Of a stretch of DNA of 64,000 nt, positions 1-11,339 are shown piece by piece. Each line of letters begins with the position of its first letter. Within the stretch, counting starts at the first letter, position 1. The position numbers and the translations under genes are program-made. The DNA comes from Candolleomyces eurysporus (Eukaryota > Basidiomycota > Agaricomycetes > Agaricales > Psathyrellaceae): the NCBI GenBank assembly GCA_027579435.1, contig JANBPK010001060.1, positions 18,445 through 82,444 of the forward strand, read 5' to 3'. The notes below the pieces were generated by a model that was given only the letters and a program-made list of their open reading frames with translations, made no database searches and was not told the origin of the DNA.

Positions 1-2696
1 AATACCTATCCAACAGTCGGAAGCCGGACGTTGACAAGTTATGCGAGCAGGAATCAAATTCGACCATCCTCGTCCTGTGCATCCATGGGCCAGCTGGTAT
101 TGGGAAATCCACTCTTGCTGGCCATCTCTCAGACCTGTTTCGCTCAGCTGGTCGGTTGGCTGCCTCCATTTTCCTAAGCGCCATTCGGATGGAAACGCTG
201 GAGCCCGAGACGATCATCAAGATGATAGCTCACGAAATCGGATGTACTCATCCACAAGCAATCCCAAAGATCGTGGAGGCGATGGATCGATGTCACGGCA
301 CCTCGCTAGAAATCCACCTCCAGAAGTTCATCCTCGAACCATTGCGGTCACTCAGCCACCCCCAACCCCTCATCATCATCATGGATGCAATGGACGAATG
401 GCGAGATCATCCAAGATTCATTAAGGCACTCGCTTTCCTCAACTCAGAAAGTTCTGTCGTCAAATTCATTTTAACGGATCGTTTGAATCCATGCGCTTCC
501 CGCTTACCCGGTATCGACAAGGTCTCAATTTACACGCATGCCCTCGGCCCAATTTCGAGGGAGGTGATCAAGGCATATTTTCACAACTTTCTGGGGACTG
601 TTTCGTGGGTGGACGGGCGGAAGGCTAGCTCTGCAGATGTCGAGAGGCTCACAGAGCTGTCAGGCGGACTTCCAGTATGGGCATCGACAGTGATCAAGAT
701 ACTTTCACACTCATTCAGCGCCTCCCCGCCTCACGAAATCCTTGCAGAAATAATCGGAAGTCGGCGGCAAGTTGGTGATAGTGATGAGCTCGGCGAGCTG
801 TACCAAAATGCACTCAGGCGCCTTTTCCCCTCCCCTGATGCCCAGAAGTATTTTCGACGGCATATGGGCGCGGCTACTGTCCTCCAGGAGCCACTTTCCC
901 TGGCAGACTTTTCTACGCTTACGGGAATCCCGTCCCATCTCATCAAAAAGATTCAGTTCACTCTCTCCGCTCTCCAGACACGATCCCCTCCCCTCGGCTC
1001 AGAAAATATGATCCACCCAGCGACGACACTCTTCCATCTCTCGTTTCTCGAGTATGTCCAGGCATCAACGATGGAAACTTGTTTCGCCATCTCCGCCTTC
1101 AATTCCCATTCCGCAATAGGCTTGACTTGTCTTAAGCAGCTACCCATCCTGTCGGCTTCTTCCCCACACAACAACTTTCCTCTTCGTTCCCTCGAATGCT
1201 ACGCTGTGAAGTACTGGCCGCACCATGTCTTCAACGGGACTCCACGCTCGAACAATCAATGGTTACGGACAGAGCATTGTTCGACCCTGCGAATGATGCC
1301 TGACACCCACGGACGATGGGCAGTATTATTTCTCAAAGGCTTGATGCCTGGGGAGGTTGATTCAACACTGGAGGATGTCACAAAGGGGGATGGTATGGTA
1401 TCAACTCTGAGGAATCTGGCCCGTCGGCTGGGTAAAACTAGTGGAGATCACTGGAGATTTCAGGTGGCTTGTTTAGAGGTTGCTGTAAGGATTGATGGCG
1501 GTGATGCGGACGGATGGTCAGAGCTAGGGAAGTGCTACAGGGCAGGCGGTAAACGGGCAGGTAACCTCCAGCTGCACGAGGAGGCTGTGGTGGCCTTTCG
1601 ACATGCCCTACATCTCCGGCCAGACCCACACCCCAGTCGCGGAGAATCACTCGACGACGTTGCCACCCAACTCTGGTTGTGCTACCGACAGAATGGAGGC
1701 AGCGACATTCTCAGTGAAGCCATTTCGTGTTCCCGCATGGCGGTCACACTCAGTCCAACACCCCATCCAGATCGTGCTGGACGTCTCAGCACCCTCGCCT
1801 GCGCTCTCAGTCATCTTTATACTTGCAATGGCGACCTCGAAACGTTGAACGAGGTTGTTTCATTGCATCGTGAAGCGCTTGTGCTCCGCCCTGCACCTCA
1901 CCCGGACCACTCCTTGTCACTCAACAACCTTGCCAACGCTCTCCACTCTCTTCATAAGCGCAATGGGGATATTGGTGCATTGAACAAGGCCATTTCCCTG
2001 CATCGCGAAGCACTTGCGCTCTGCCCTGTACCCCACCCAGATCGCCCGCTGCCGCTCAACAACCTTGCCTATGCTCTTCAATCTTTTTATAAGCACAATG
2101 GGGAAGTTGATGCATTGAACGAGGCGATTTCCCTACAACGTGAAGCACTCGCACTCCGCCCTGCGCCCCACCCAGATCGCCCCTCGTTGCTCACCAACCT
2201 CGCTAATGCTCTTGATGGTCTTTATGAGTGCAATGGTGACATCAGCGCATTGAACGAAGCCATTTCACTGCATTGTGAAGTGCTTGGGCAGCAACCTGCA
2301 CCCCATCCAAATCGCTCCCGCTCGCTCAACAATCTTGCTCTCTGTCTCCATGCTCTTTATCAGCACAACAAAGATATTGGGACCCTGAACAATTGCATCT
2401 CACTGGGTCGTGAGGGGCTTGCGCTCTGCCCTGCACCCCACCCACGTCGCCGTAACATACTCCAAGCTCTTGCTGAGGCGTATCTATCCCAGTTTGAGCG
2501 GAACGGAGCTGTGGAAGTTCTCAATGAAGCAATCTCGCTGCGTCGGGAAGTGCTTGTCTTTCGGCCCCTTGGACACAGATACCGGGCAGGCCACGTTCAA
2601 TCTCTTGTGCGGCTTCTCGAAAAGCGGTGTGAAGTTACTGGAGATGACCAAGATTGTAGAGAAATCGAAGACTTGAAGGCCGAGTTGGCTGCATGA
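1..2696 (+). CDS. NLR1: NACHT-TPR protein, 5' end cut by window edge
   Basis: The reading frame is already open at base 3 (YLSNSRKPDVDKLC...), so the first exon, intron and start codon lie to the left. Visible parts in order: Walker A GPAGIGKST at about 87-113; Walker B IIIMDAMDE at about 370-400; a sensor-like KFILTDR; GGLPVWAS (GxP-type motif); YWPHH; then 45-residue TPR-like repeats containing APHPDR from about 1560 to 2600. It ends with the family's terminal E(D/A)LKAELAA. By family knowledge this is a STAND-class NTPase expected to oligomerise after ligand sensing, with the TPRs as the sensing or protein-interaction part. The ligand is unknown. No internal stop or frameshift is visible, so the gene is probably intact apart from the edge cut. 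Confidence 0.9.
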   Translation, partial: YLSNSRKPDVDKLCEQESNSTILVLCIHGPAGIGKSTLAGHLSDLFRSAGRLAASIFLSAIRMETLEPETIIKMIAHEIGCTHPQAIPKIVEAMDRCHGTSLEIHLQKFILEPLRSLSHPQPLIIIMDAMDEWRDHPRFIKALAFLNSESSVVKFILTDRLNPCASRLPGIDKVSIYTHALGPISREVIKAYFHNFLGTVSWVDGRKASSADVERLTELSGGLPVWASTVIKILSHSFSASPPHEILAEIIGSRRQVGDSDELGELYQNALRRLFPSPDAQKYFRRHMGAATVLQEPLSLADFSTLTGIPSHLIKKIQFTLSALQTRSPPLGSENMIHPATTLFHLSFLEYVQASTMETCFAISAFNSHSAIGLTCLKQLPILSASSPHNNFPLRSLECYAVKYWPHHVFNGTPRSNNQWLRTEHCSTLRMMPDTHGRWAVLFLKGLMPGEVDSTLEDVTKGDGMVSTLRNLARRLGKTSGDHWRFQVACLEVAVRIDGGDADGWSELGKCYRAGGKRAGNLQLHEEAVVAFRHALHLRPDPHPSRGESLDDVATQLWLCYRQNGGSDILSEAISCSRMAVTLSPTPHPDRAGRLSTLACALSHLYTCNGDLETLNEVVSLHREALVLRPAPHPDHSLSLNNLANALHSLHKRNGDIGALNKAISLHREALALCPVPHPDRPLPLNNLAYALQSFYKHNGEVDALNEAISLQREALALRPAPHPDRPSLLTNLANALDGLYECNGDISALNEAISLHCEVLGQQPAPHPNRSRSLNNLALCLHALYQHNKDIGTLNNCISLGREGLALCPAPHPRRRNILQALAEAYLSQFERNGAVEVLNEAISLRREVLVFRPLGHRYRAGHVQSLVRLLEKRCEVTGDDQDCREIEDLKAELAA

Positions 2697-2869
2697 GGGC
2701 CGCATCAGTTGCATTCGAGCTGGAGGAATAGTTAGCTGCTTCGACGGAAGATTCATTCGCTTTGTTTGAGGCCCTCGGAGCAGCGGTAGAAAGGTATTGT
2801 TGGATCACTCTATGCATGTACGCAATCGTATCGATGTATTTATATAGTTGTATTGGTCATACTCAACAT

Positions 2870-3480
2870 GAATTGCAGAATGGATAGCCCCGCCCGGTAC
2901 GAGCCTACGAGTAACCTAAACTGCCATTCAATGCGACTCCAATCTTTTCCTGCACCTCAATGTTGAACGGCTGGGCAGTGGTCAGGGCATACCAGAACGA
3001 ACTGCCGAAGTGATGAGAGGATGAAGGATTGCTGTCCATGATCTGGAGTCGCTAACGATCTGTTTCTGAGGTATCAGAGTGTACGTCGTCAGTTTATAAG
3101 CAGGGGAGGACTCAAAGACACCGAGCCGGCTGAGACTCCTTGAGAGCGTGAACGCCCTCTTCGCCAATCGACCGACTACAATGGGCATCCACAGGCCCCC
3201 GTCCTGCTTTGCATTCTCTGGGCTGTCACGTCATGCTGCTGTGTCTTCTTCCGTGTTCAATCTTTCTCAGCTTCACGGTAAATATGTTCCGAGTTCCACA
3301 CCTTCCCACTATGACAGGGCCTACGCACTCCTGCTGGAATCTCGGCCGCCCATTCTCGCCTGACCAGGATTCAGAGAAAGCGATGAGGGTTTCATTTATC
3401 CACCACGTTCACCAGAACATCCATCAAGCAGTCGCACCTCGGCTGCATCAGGAGAATTCTAGTATCCAGGACAAACAAAT
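2870..3480. repeat. R1 repeat: NLR 3'-flank segment, left copy
   Basis: This non-coding stretch follows NLR1 at the same relative place as homologous stretches after NLR7 (about 51760-52300, opposite strand) and NLR8 (about 62950-63480, opposite strand). Shared landmarks are a GAATTGCAGAATGG-type block near the gene end and a block around 3150-3400 containing CACGTCATGCTGCTG. A diverged, shorter form follows NLR2 and NLR4. No convincing reading frame is conserved between copies. Confidence 0.7.
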
Positions 3481-4094
3481 GTCCTTTTGCTGCTGAGTTG
3501 GATTGTAGGATAGTGGCTAAGCTGGATTTACGATGGCGACAACGGGAAAATGTCCTTGAGAGTATGAATCACCAGAGAGGACCGACACCGGCACCGCGTC
3601 CGCATCCCCCCCCGCAAAGACAACATCGATATTTTCAGGGATTCACGAATCTCCAAACTGAAGGTTGAGCAGTGGAGAGGAATCGTTGAATTGCATTGAA
3701 GGTAACCGAAAAGGGATCAATACACAAGATCAGCAATTTCGCACGAGAGGAGAGAAAAAACTCGCCAGATGAAGATGTAAAAGCAAGAACGGCGTTATTT
3801 TTTCAGCAGAGTGGTCTAAGTCTCCTCGAGCTCGTACTATCCGATTACTTATATAAGACCTCTGCAAGTCGCGGCAAAGGATAAATGAGCCTGGGCCAAT
3901 GGATTGGCGTAGGTCCATTATTGGCGGTCGCTGAACCTTTCAAAGCTAATCAGTTGCATGAGCTGGGCAAGAGGGGGGCCGCCAATTATTGGTGGGAGGA
4001 GTAGTAGAAGCTCGGAGACGCTCTTCCCGGTTCCGGTTGGCCTAGGGGCAAACAAATACAAATACTGCCTACCAGCTCTGTTCACCGTCAAGTA
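3481..4094. other. Intergenic patchwork between R1 and aconitase remnant A
   Basis: No gene is visible. About 3690-4060 matches the stretch at 18400-18760 before aconitase remnant B, sharing GCTGAACCTTTCAAAGC and a CCGGTTGGCCT block. Related sequence lies at 51100-51300 and 62270-62480 on the other strand. It is probably the 5' part of the co-duplicated block. Confidence 0.5.
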
Positions 4095-5375
4095 GTAGAA
4101 TTCCTTCACGGTCGATCTTGCAACTCCCGTCTCCAAGATGTTGAAGAAGCACGACTGGCCCGAGGGCGTTCAATTCGGTCTCTTGGCTCACACACCTTGC
4201 CTCCATCGAAGAGTAAGCCAAGGCAAAAGGCCTCCATTTTTCAAGACCAACCATTACCCCCGGGTTCATCTCGCTATTGCTCGTAAAGGTCAGATCGTGG
4301 ACTTCGGCCATCGTTCTCACCAACGCCTGCGGTCCTTGCTTTGGCTGGGGTAAGATGTCAAGAAGGGCAAGATAAACGAGTGCGTCGTCCTTGTTCTTTC
4401 ATCCAATCTCTCTTGCTGACTTGTTGTCCAGTCGTCCCTTCTCACAAGCGTAACCTTACCGGTCGTAACAATGCTGAACCCGCCACCTATGCCTTCGTCG
4501 CATTCCCCGAATCACCATCGCTTTGGAGCTCACTTGAAGCGCATCTTCAACCCCTTGACAAATGGCTGATGGCAAGCTCTTCCCGCTCGAGGTCCCCTGT
4601 GGCTATGACCATGTCGAGCACTCCTTCCAACCTCCCCTTGAAGACTTCACCAGCATCAAAATCGGTGTCGACTCCAAGACTGACCGTCCCCAGCATCTCC
4701 AGCTCTGGATTGGCGCACCCACCGACTCCCAATCCTCATGAGAATCGAGGGCAAGTACACAACCGATCATGTCCCCGCCAGTGGCCCTGGTTGGAGTACC
4801 GTGGACATTTCAATAACATCTCTCGTGGGTTATTATTTCACTAATCTCGTAGCCAGCTACTAAACCTTTTACAGAGAACCGCGTGATTGGTGCTATCGGC
4901 TTCGAGAGTGACGGGGCCAACAACGCCAAGAAACAGAGTACTGCCGAGTCCGGCGGAATTCCAAGTCCTCAAACCGCTGCCTATCACATATGGTGACTGT
5001 GGCATCAAGTGGGTTGTCATCGCCTCACCGGTGACCACAATTACGGCGAGGATTCTTCCCGTGAGCACGCTGCTTTCTAGCCCCGATTCCTTGGTGGTCT
5101 CGCCATTATCAATTACCTGCACCTTCGCTCCTATTCTCAAGATCAACGTTAAGAAGCGGTGTACACTTGCTCTCACTATCGTTGACCCTACTGGCTACGA
5201 TAAGGTTCCGCCAAACGACAAGGTTCCGCCAAACGACAAGGTTGACATTGCCGGCTTGGACACCTCGCTCCTGGCAAGAACTTGACCCTCGTCGCCAAGG
5301 ATTAGGACAATACCTTCAACGAAGGCCAGATCGAACGTTTCAAGGCAGGCTCTGCACTCAACGTGATGGTTGCGG
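4095..5375 (+). pseudogene. Aconitase remnant A
   Basis: Translating all three + frames gives, in the right order, aconitate hydratase C-terminal landmarks. These are a DLATPVSK / KKHDWPEG pair (about 4107-4175), VLTNACGPC (about 4305-4340; the Fe-S cysteine neighbourhood in the real enzyme), RNLTGRNNAEPATYAF (about 4449-4496), NRVIGAI (4876-4900), DHNYGEDSSREHAA (about 5028-5070) and TFNEGQIERFKAGSALN (about 5310-5362). The pieces sit in different frames with stops between them. Intron-like sequence precedes NRVIGAI, so this decayed from a genomic copy, not from cDNA. An 18-bp tandem duplication lies at 5202-5237. It is on the same strand as, and 1.4 kb upstream of, NLR2. Not functional. Confidence 0.8.
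5202..5237 (+). repeat. 18-bp tandem duplication in aconitase remnant A
   Basis: Two exact consecutive copies of AAGGTTCCGCCAAACGAC (5202-5219 and 5220-5237). Remnant B has one copy of the corresponding sequence, so the duplication arose after the two blocks separated or was lost from B. Confidence 0.9.
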
Positions 5376-6771
5376 TCGTCTCTGCATAAACGTACTCAGT
5401 GTCGGTAACAGTGTCGACGTCGTCTTCTTCGCTATTGCGTGATAACGAGGGACGTTCTGTCGCCCGAGTCGGGTGACTCGGGTCATCTACCGGCAGGATT
5501 GCGTATGACTGACCATGCATACCATTTTGTGTCTCTGCACTCGTTTTTCCCTCTACCTCTCCGCCTCCCTCTGCTACATTTGTGGTTGCCACACGTTGGA
5601 ATGATTGTTCCAACCTGTGGTAGGCTTGTTGGGCATTGATTTTTCTTCCTGTCTTTCTTCCTCTTTCTCTCTCTCCCTCTCTCCCTCTCTGGCTCTCTGG
5701 CCCTCTGGCCCTCTTATCTCTCTTTGTTTTGTACACGCCCCTGAAGGAACGCTGGCCGTCCGACCACAGGCGCCTGTATGACCTCCTATATGTGAGCGTT
5801 CCAATTCCATTCTCCAGTTTCTTGTTCAGCACCTTACGTACATTATCATGAAATGAATATCGGTTTGGAACGACTTATGACCATTGAATTCTTTCAGTCA
5901 GCCAGGATGCACAACCCGAACAGGCGTAAAAGCGCGGTTGCTAGTAAAGACTTGTTACTATTCCCTCAAAAGCATTCCCTAACTTTCTTTTGCCTCAGTC
6001 AATTTCTCATACCTATGCCTTTCCCTCTGGTGGCTCCACCGCGAGTCTTGGCGCTGGTCTCGTTGGGTTGAATTCGGGACGCAGAGGCCTCGATCTAGCT
6101 CAGGGAATCCGTTGGGGCTCGGTGGTTTTTGGTGAGTCTCTGTCTCCTAATCCGTTAACCAGTGCAGCTAAGCAGTTTTGCTAGCAAGTTCCTCATTGAA
6201 TTTTGAAAAATGGAAGTGCATCTTGAGTGCATCAAGACTTAAGGTTACTGATACACGTGTAGAAGGCCTGGGTCGGAGAGATGTCCGAATCTCAAGAACA
6301 GGCTGGAACCGAGATGATTGCAGTGCTCAAGCTGTATGCTTGAGGACAAAAACGGAATCACTCCCACATTCTCATTCCCATGCCAAGTCCACGTTTGACG
6401 ATCCGATGTGCCGATGGGACCCTACCCTCAGTAAAACCTACGCTTCGCTTCCTCACTTATGCAAGCGCTCTCACACGCAAAGTTCAGAAGGCAAGCTAAG
6501 GCTGATTTGGGCAAAAAGCTCCGCCAAATTTGGCAAGGGGCTGGCCCAAAAAAGGTCNAAAAGCGGCTNAAAACCTCATATACAACGCAAAATGACTGGC
6601 GACGATATGGTAGTGGGCGTCTATCGGAATTGAATATACCACAGCACCCTCTTATATTGGCCGCCTGCCCATAGATGGGGTGTGCCTCCCAGTGTCAACG
6701 GTGCTTTGCGAAGGTCCACTGCTTGCTTCCCCCCTCATCGACCTCCTGCTGATTTCCTTCATCCTCCCACA
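5376..6771. other. NLR2 upstream region (aconitase 3' flank, CT tract, W segment)
   Basis: The first part (5430-5640) matches the 3' flank of aconitase remnants B and D. A polypyrimidine tract follows at about 5640-5730. A W segment around 6020-6130 matches 20300-20420 and, on the other strand, about 56490-56620. In the last copy it reads as a short open stretch with LMEEARALISLGRIRDA, which looks TPR-like, but all copies are broken. The final 700 bases before the NLR2 start match the region before NLR4. Two N bases lie at 6558 and 6569. No intact gene is seen. Confidence 0.5.
5640..5730 (+). repeat. Polypyrimidine (CT-rich) low-complexity tract
   Basis: Almost uninterrupted C/T sequence built from CTCTC and CCCTCT units. 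The corresponding place before NLR4 lacks it. Confidence 0.85.
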
Positions 6772-9700
6772 ATGCTCCGTCTTATGGCTCGTCTCTCCAC
6801 GGTTGCCAACCAACTCGTTGGCGAAATTGAGAACACAGGTTCTGAGCCACTANCCCCCTTACGATCCTTCGATGTCACCTATCGCGCTCACCCCTACGAA
6901 CAACCCCACAGCGTTAGGCGCTCGAGTTCCCACCTCTCAGATGACAATGCAGTCCTCGGTGGACGAAAGCCAACAAGTCGAATCCTTGCGCCCTAGCGCA
7001 AACACTACCTGCCCCGCAGCTTCCACCTCCACCCCGATGATTCGAGGNCCCCATCTGCCAGTCGCGAACCCGCCCCACTGCGAGCGGCAGCAAGATCAAA
7101 ATATCGCACAATCCTCAGGACCAATATCCATCTTCCCTTTGTCAGGCACCTTCTCTGGCGGGGCCATCGCCGATATCCTTCTTTGAGGGTGCACATGATT
7201 TCAAAATGAGGGACGTCATAAATCACGTTAGTATACTCAACCAAGTGGGAGCACGGCAGATGGGAGCACGGCAGAATCCTCTTGAAATTGGTACGTGAAC
7301 AATTGAGTTCGGAATATTGACGGAAATCACTGACAGGGTACCGAGTCAGAACGAGGACGGCTGGGTGCACTTCCGAAGCATCCAGATATGAGTGGGAAGC
7401 GCGTCGAGTACCTACCCAACAGTCGGAAGCCAGACGTTGACAAGCTATGCGAGCAGGAAACAACATTGACCGACCTCGTCCTGTGCATCCATGGGCCGGC
7501 TGGGATCGGGAAATCCACTCTCGCTGGCCACCTCTCAGACTATTTTCGCGCAGCTGGTCGGTTGGCTGCCTCCGTTTTCCTCGGCGCTATTCGAGCAGAA
7601 TTGTCGGGGCCCGAGACGATCATTAAGATGATAGCTCACGAAATCGGATGGATTCATCCTCGAGCGATTCCGAAGATTGTGGAGGCGATGTATCAATGTC
7701 ACGGCACCTCGCTGGAAAACCACCTCGAGAAGTACATCCTCGAACCATTGCGGTCACTCGGCCACCCGCAACCGCTCATTATCATCATGGATGCCATGGA
7801 CGAATGGCGAGATCATCCGATATTCATCAGGGCCCTTGCCCGCCTCAACTCGGAAAGCTCTATCGTCAAGTTCATCCTAACGGATCGTTTGAACCCATGC
7901 GCTTCCCGCTTACCGGGTATCGACGAGGTCTCAATTTATACGTACGCCCTTGGCCCGATTTCGAAGGAGGTTATCAAGGCGTATTTTCACAAATATCTAG
8001 ACATGGTTCCGTGGGTAGATGGGCGGAAGGCTAGCTCTGCAGATGTCGAGAAGCTCACAGAGCTTTCAGGCGGACTTCCAGCATGGGCATCGACAGTGAT
8101 TGCGTTGCTCTTGCACTCATTCAGCGAGTCGCCGCCGCACGAAATCCTCGCAGAAATAGTCGGAAGTCGACGCCAAGTTGGTGGTAGTGATGGACTCGGC
8201 GAGCTGTATCGCAATGCCCTTAGGCGGCTTTTCCCGTCCTCTGATGCCCAGAAGTATTTTCGACGGCTTTTGGGGGCAGCTATCGTCCTCAAGGAACCAC
8301 TCCCTCTGGTAGAGTTCTCCACACTCGTCGGAATCCCCCCCCACCTTATAAACAAGATTCGATTCGCTCTTTCTGCTCTCCAGACACGATCCCCTNCCCC
8401 CCGGCTCAGAAAAAACGGTCCATCCAGCAATAACACGCTTCCATCTATCCTTTCTCGAATATGTCCAGGCACCAACGACGGAAACCGCTTTCGCCATCTC
8501 CACCTTCGATTCCCACTCTGCGATAGGCTTGACTTGTCTCGAGCAACTTGCCATCCTACCACCTTCTTCCCCGCACATTAATTCTCCCCTTCGTGGCCTC
8601 CGACACTATGCTGTGAAGTACTGGCCGCACCATGTATTCAACGGAACACCACGCTCTCACGATCAATGGTTACAGACGAAACATTGCTCGACATTGCAAA
8701 GGGTTCCTGACTTTCGTGGGCGATGGGCAGCATTATTTCTCAAAGGCCTGATGCCCCGGGAGGTTGATTCGATGCTGCAGGATGCCAGAGAGGGGGACAG
8801 TATGGTATCAACTCTGAGGGATGTGGCCCGTCGGCTAGGCAAAGCTGGCGGGGATCACTGGGGATTTCAGGTGGCTTGTCTCGAGGTTTCTGTAAGGATT
8901 GATGGTGGCGATGCAAAGGGATGGTCAGAACTCGGGGAGTGCTACGGGGCAAGCGGTCGTCGGACAGGTAACCTCCAGAGGCACGAGGAGGCTGTAGCGG
9001 CCTTTCGACACGCCTTACATCTCCGGCCAGAGCCACATCCCAGTCGCGGAGAATCACTCAACGATCTCGCCATCGGACTCTCGTCATGTTACCGACAGAA
9101 CGGAGATGGCGACATCCTCAGCGAAGCAATTTCATGTTCCCGCATGGCGCTCACCCTCAGTCCGGCACCCCACCCAAAGCGTAGCACGTATCTTACCACT
9201 CTCGCCAACGCTCTCAGTGATTTTTACAGTCGCAATGGAGACCTCAAAACCTTGAACGAGGTTATTTCACTGCATCGTGAAACGCTTGCACTGTGCCCTG
9301 CACCACACCCACATCGCCTCTCAGTGCTCACTAATCTCGCTAGAGATCTCCAATCTCTTTATAAGCGTAATAGGGTCATTGATGCACTGAACGAGGCTGT
9401 TTCACTGAATCGTGATGCACTTGCACTCTGTCCTGCACCCCACCCACATCGCCCTTTAGTCCTCGGCAGCCTTGCCAATGCACTCCGATCGCTTCATAAG
9501 CGCAATGGGGACATCGATGCGTTGAACAAGGCCATTTCCATGCATCATCAAGCACTCGCACTCCGCCCTCCACCCCACCCCGATCGCCCCTTGTCGCTCA
9601 GCGGCCTTGCCAATGCTCTTCGTGATCTTTACTCGTTTAATGGTGACACCAGCACATTGAAAGAAGCCATTTCACTGCATCGCGAAGTGCTTGGGCTGCG

Positions 9701-10109
9701 CCCTGCGCCCCACCCAAAGCGCTCCCTCTCGCTCAAAAATCTTACCCTCTGTCTCCATGCTCTTTACAAGCGCAATGCAGATCGTGGTGTTGGGACCCTG
9801 ACCGAGTGCATTTCACTGGGCCGTGAGGGGCTTGCACTCTGTCCCGCACCCCACACGGATCACTGTAAAATACTCCGGGTTCTTGCCCAAGTGTATGTAT
9901 CCCGGTTTGAGCAGGACGGAGCTGTAGAGGTTCTCGATGAAGCGATCTCGCTGCGTCGGGAAGTGCTTATCTTCCGCCCTCCTGGGCACAGATACCGGGT
10001 AAGTGAGGTTAAATCTCTTGCGGAGCTTCTCGAAAAGCGGCGCGAGGTTACTGGAGATGACCGAGATGCCAGAGAGATCGAAGCTTTACGGGCGGAATCG
10101 GCTGCATGA
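6772..10109 (+). CDS. NLR2: NACHT-TPR protein, two exons
   Basis: Exon 1 is 6772-7290 and starts MLRLMARLST, as in NLR4. The intron is 7291-7349 (GTACGT...TCAG, 59 bp) and exon 2 is 7350-10109. Both exons join in frame. Walker A GPAGIGKSTLAG and Walker B IIIMDAMDE are intact, followed by SGGLPAWAST, YWPHHVF and about nine 45-residue TPR-like repeats. Predicted length is about 1091 aa. Three N bases (6853, 7048, 8396) each sit beside a C run exactly where NLR4 has no extra base. Omitting them restores one continuous frame, so they are read as consensus errors and not as mutations. A 15-bp in-frame tandem duplication (7246-7275) adds five residues near the end of exon 1. The closest relative in the window is NLR4. 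Expected role: intracellular STAND receptor; effector output unknown. Confidence 0.87.
7246..7275 (+). repeat. 15-bp tandem duplication in NLR2 exon 1
   Basis: TGGGAGCACGGCAGA occurs twice in a row (7246-7260 and 7261-7275), adding five codons. NLR4 carries a single copy at the same place, so it is a private, frame-preserving change. Confidence 0.9.
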
Positions 10110-11338
10110 GGGGTGCATCAGCCGCATCCGAGTTGGAAGAAAAGTTGGCTGCTTCAAGCAACGGCAGATGTGTTTGCTTTGTTCGAGGCAGTGTCTACTT
10201 CAGAGTAGTGGTAGAATGGCGTTGTTGGACTAGTCTATGTATGTACGCAACGGTATCGATATATTGATGTAGTCGTATTGATCGATCGATCACTACTTAA
10301 CATGAATTGCAGAATGGGTAAGCCCGCCTCATACGGGTCTATGATTAACCAAAACTGTCATTCAACGCATCTTCAATCTCTTTTCTGCACCTCAATAACA
10401 CCTGGGCAGCGATCAGCCAAAATGAACTACCGGGATATTGAGAGCCTGGAGTTACTGACGATCTGTTTCTGAAGTATCAGAGGGTACATCGTCAGTTGAT
10501 AACCAGGAGAGGAAGCTAAAAGATGCACTAAGTCACGAACAACCTTACGCACTCCACAACACAGTCGCACCCTCAACTAGTGGCAATGGGATGACGACGT
10601 CGGGGAATGAGGGTCCGAAGGGGACTGATAGTTACCGGCACTGCGTCGGCGTCCGCAGTGCCAGCACAAGGTATTGTCAGGAATTGATAAGTCTCCAAAG
10701 TGAAGTCAGGGAGTAGGCAGTGGAGGGGACGGGTTGAGAACTAAGGCGACAAAACTAAGTTTGCCGAAATACGAACGCAGGAGTTGGGAGCAGCGGTCTG
10801 GTATCAACGGCAGAGAGGCTTGAGCTTGCTCGGTACGGTCATACACAGCGAGCGCGAAACTCGGTTGCAAGTTGAGAATAGAATTATTGAAGCTTATCTC
10901 GGTAATCGGTGTCGAAAAAAGTGCTACCTCCACTTCTTCCGGAATCCAGATGGCTGCGAGGTAACTCGGCGATTAGGATTGAGCGGTTGGGGTGACGAGG
11001 AGACAAGCAAGTACAAAATCTCATTGGAGGCTCCAGCGTTGTGGAGGTCAGTGACCGACCGTCGGAGGTCAATGACTGACCATGGGTCAAAAAAACCGTC
11101 ATTGCCCATCAATGACTGGTCAATTGGGTCAATAAACCCCATCAGTACGCTAGTTAAGGGGCTGAGCGCCATGGGCTCATTTCGTCGGCGCTTGGCAGGT
11201 ACAGTAGGATAGACACGGATTCTATGAACGGACTCACAATTTCATCTTTTCCGGCTACGTGTCTCTGCAAAACCACATGGTTGCCAAATCCCCCCTCTGG
11301 AAGCTCTTCTATAGCGATNAAAAAAATACAAGAACAAC
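10110..11338. repeat. NLR2 3' flank, duplicated after NLR4
   Basis: This stretch is nearly the same as 24248-25140 after NLR4, including the CTGCGTCGGCGTCCGCAGTG block and the GGTATCAACG block. It therefore belongs to the ~7 kb direct duplication. The last part (10960-11040) matches the beginning of the sequence preceding aconitase remnants. No gene is seen. An N sits at 11319 beside an A run. Confidence 0.7.
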
Positions 11339-11339
11339 A

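Noticed and set aside
4341..4844. 167-residue open frame as a separate gene
   Set aside because: It overlaps ordered aconitase landmarks that change frame inside it; the open stretch is accidental within a decayed gene.
7987..8562. Long minus-strand open frames antisense to the NACHT region, repeated in every NLR
   Set aside because: They occur at the same place in each paralogue because the sequence is shared, and they lack start context and family similarity; they are shadows of the NLR frame.
8390..8600. NLR2 as a pseudogene split by a frameshift
   Set aside because: The shift coincides with an N beside a C run, and NLR4 has one base fewer there; removing the N restores the full frame.
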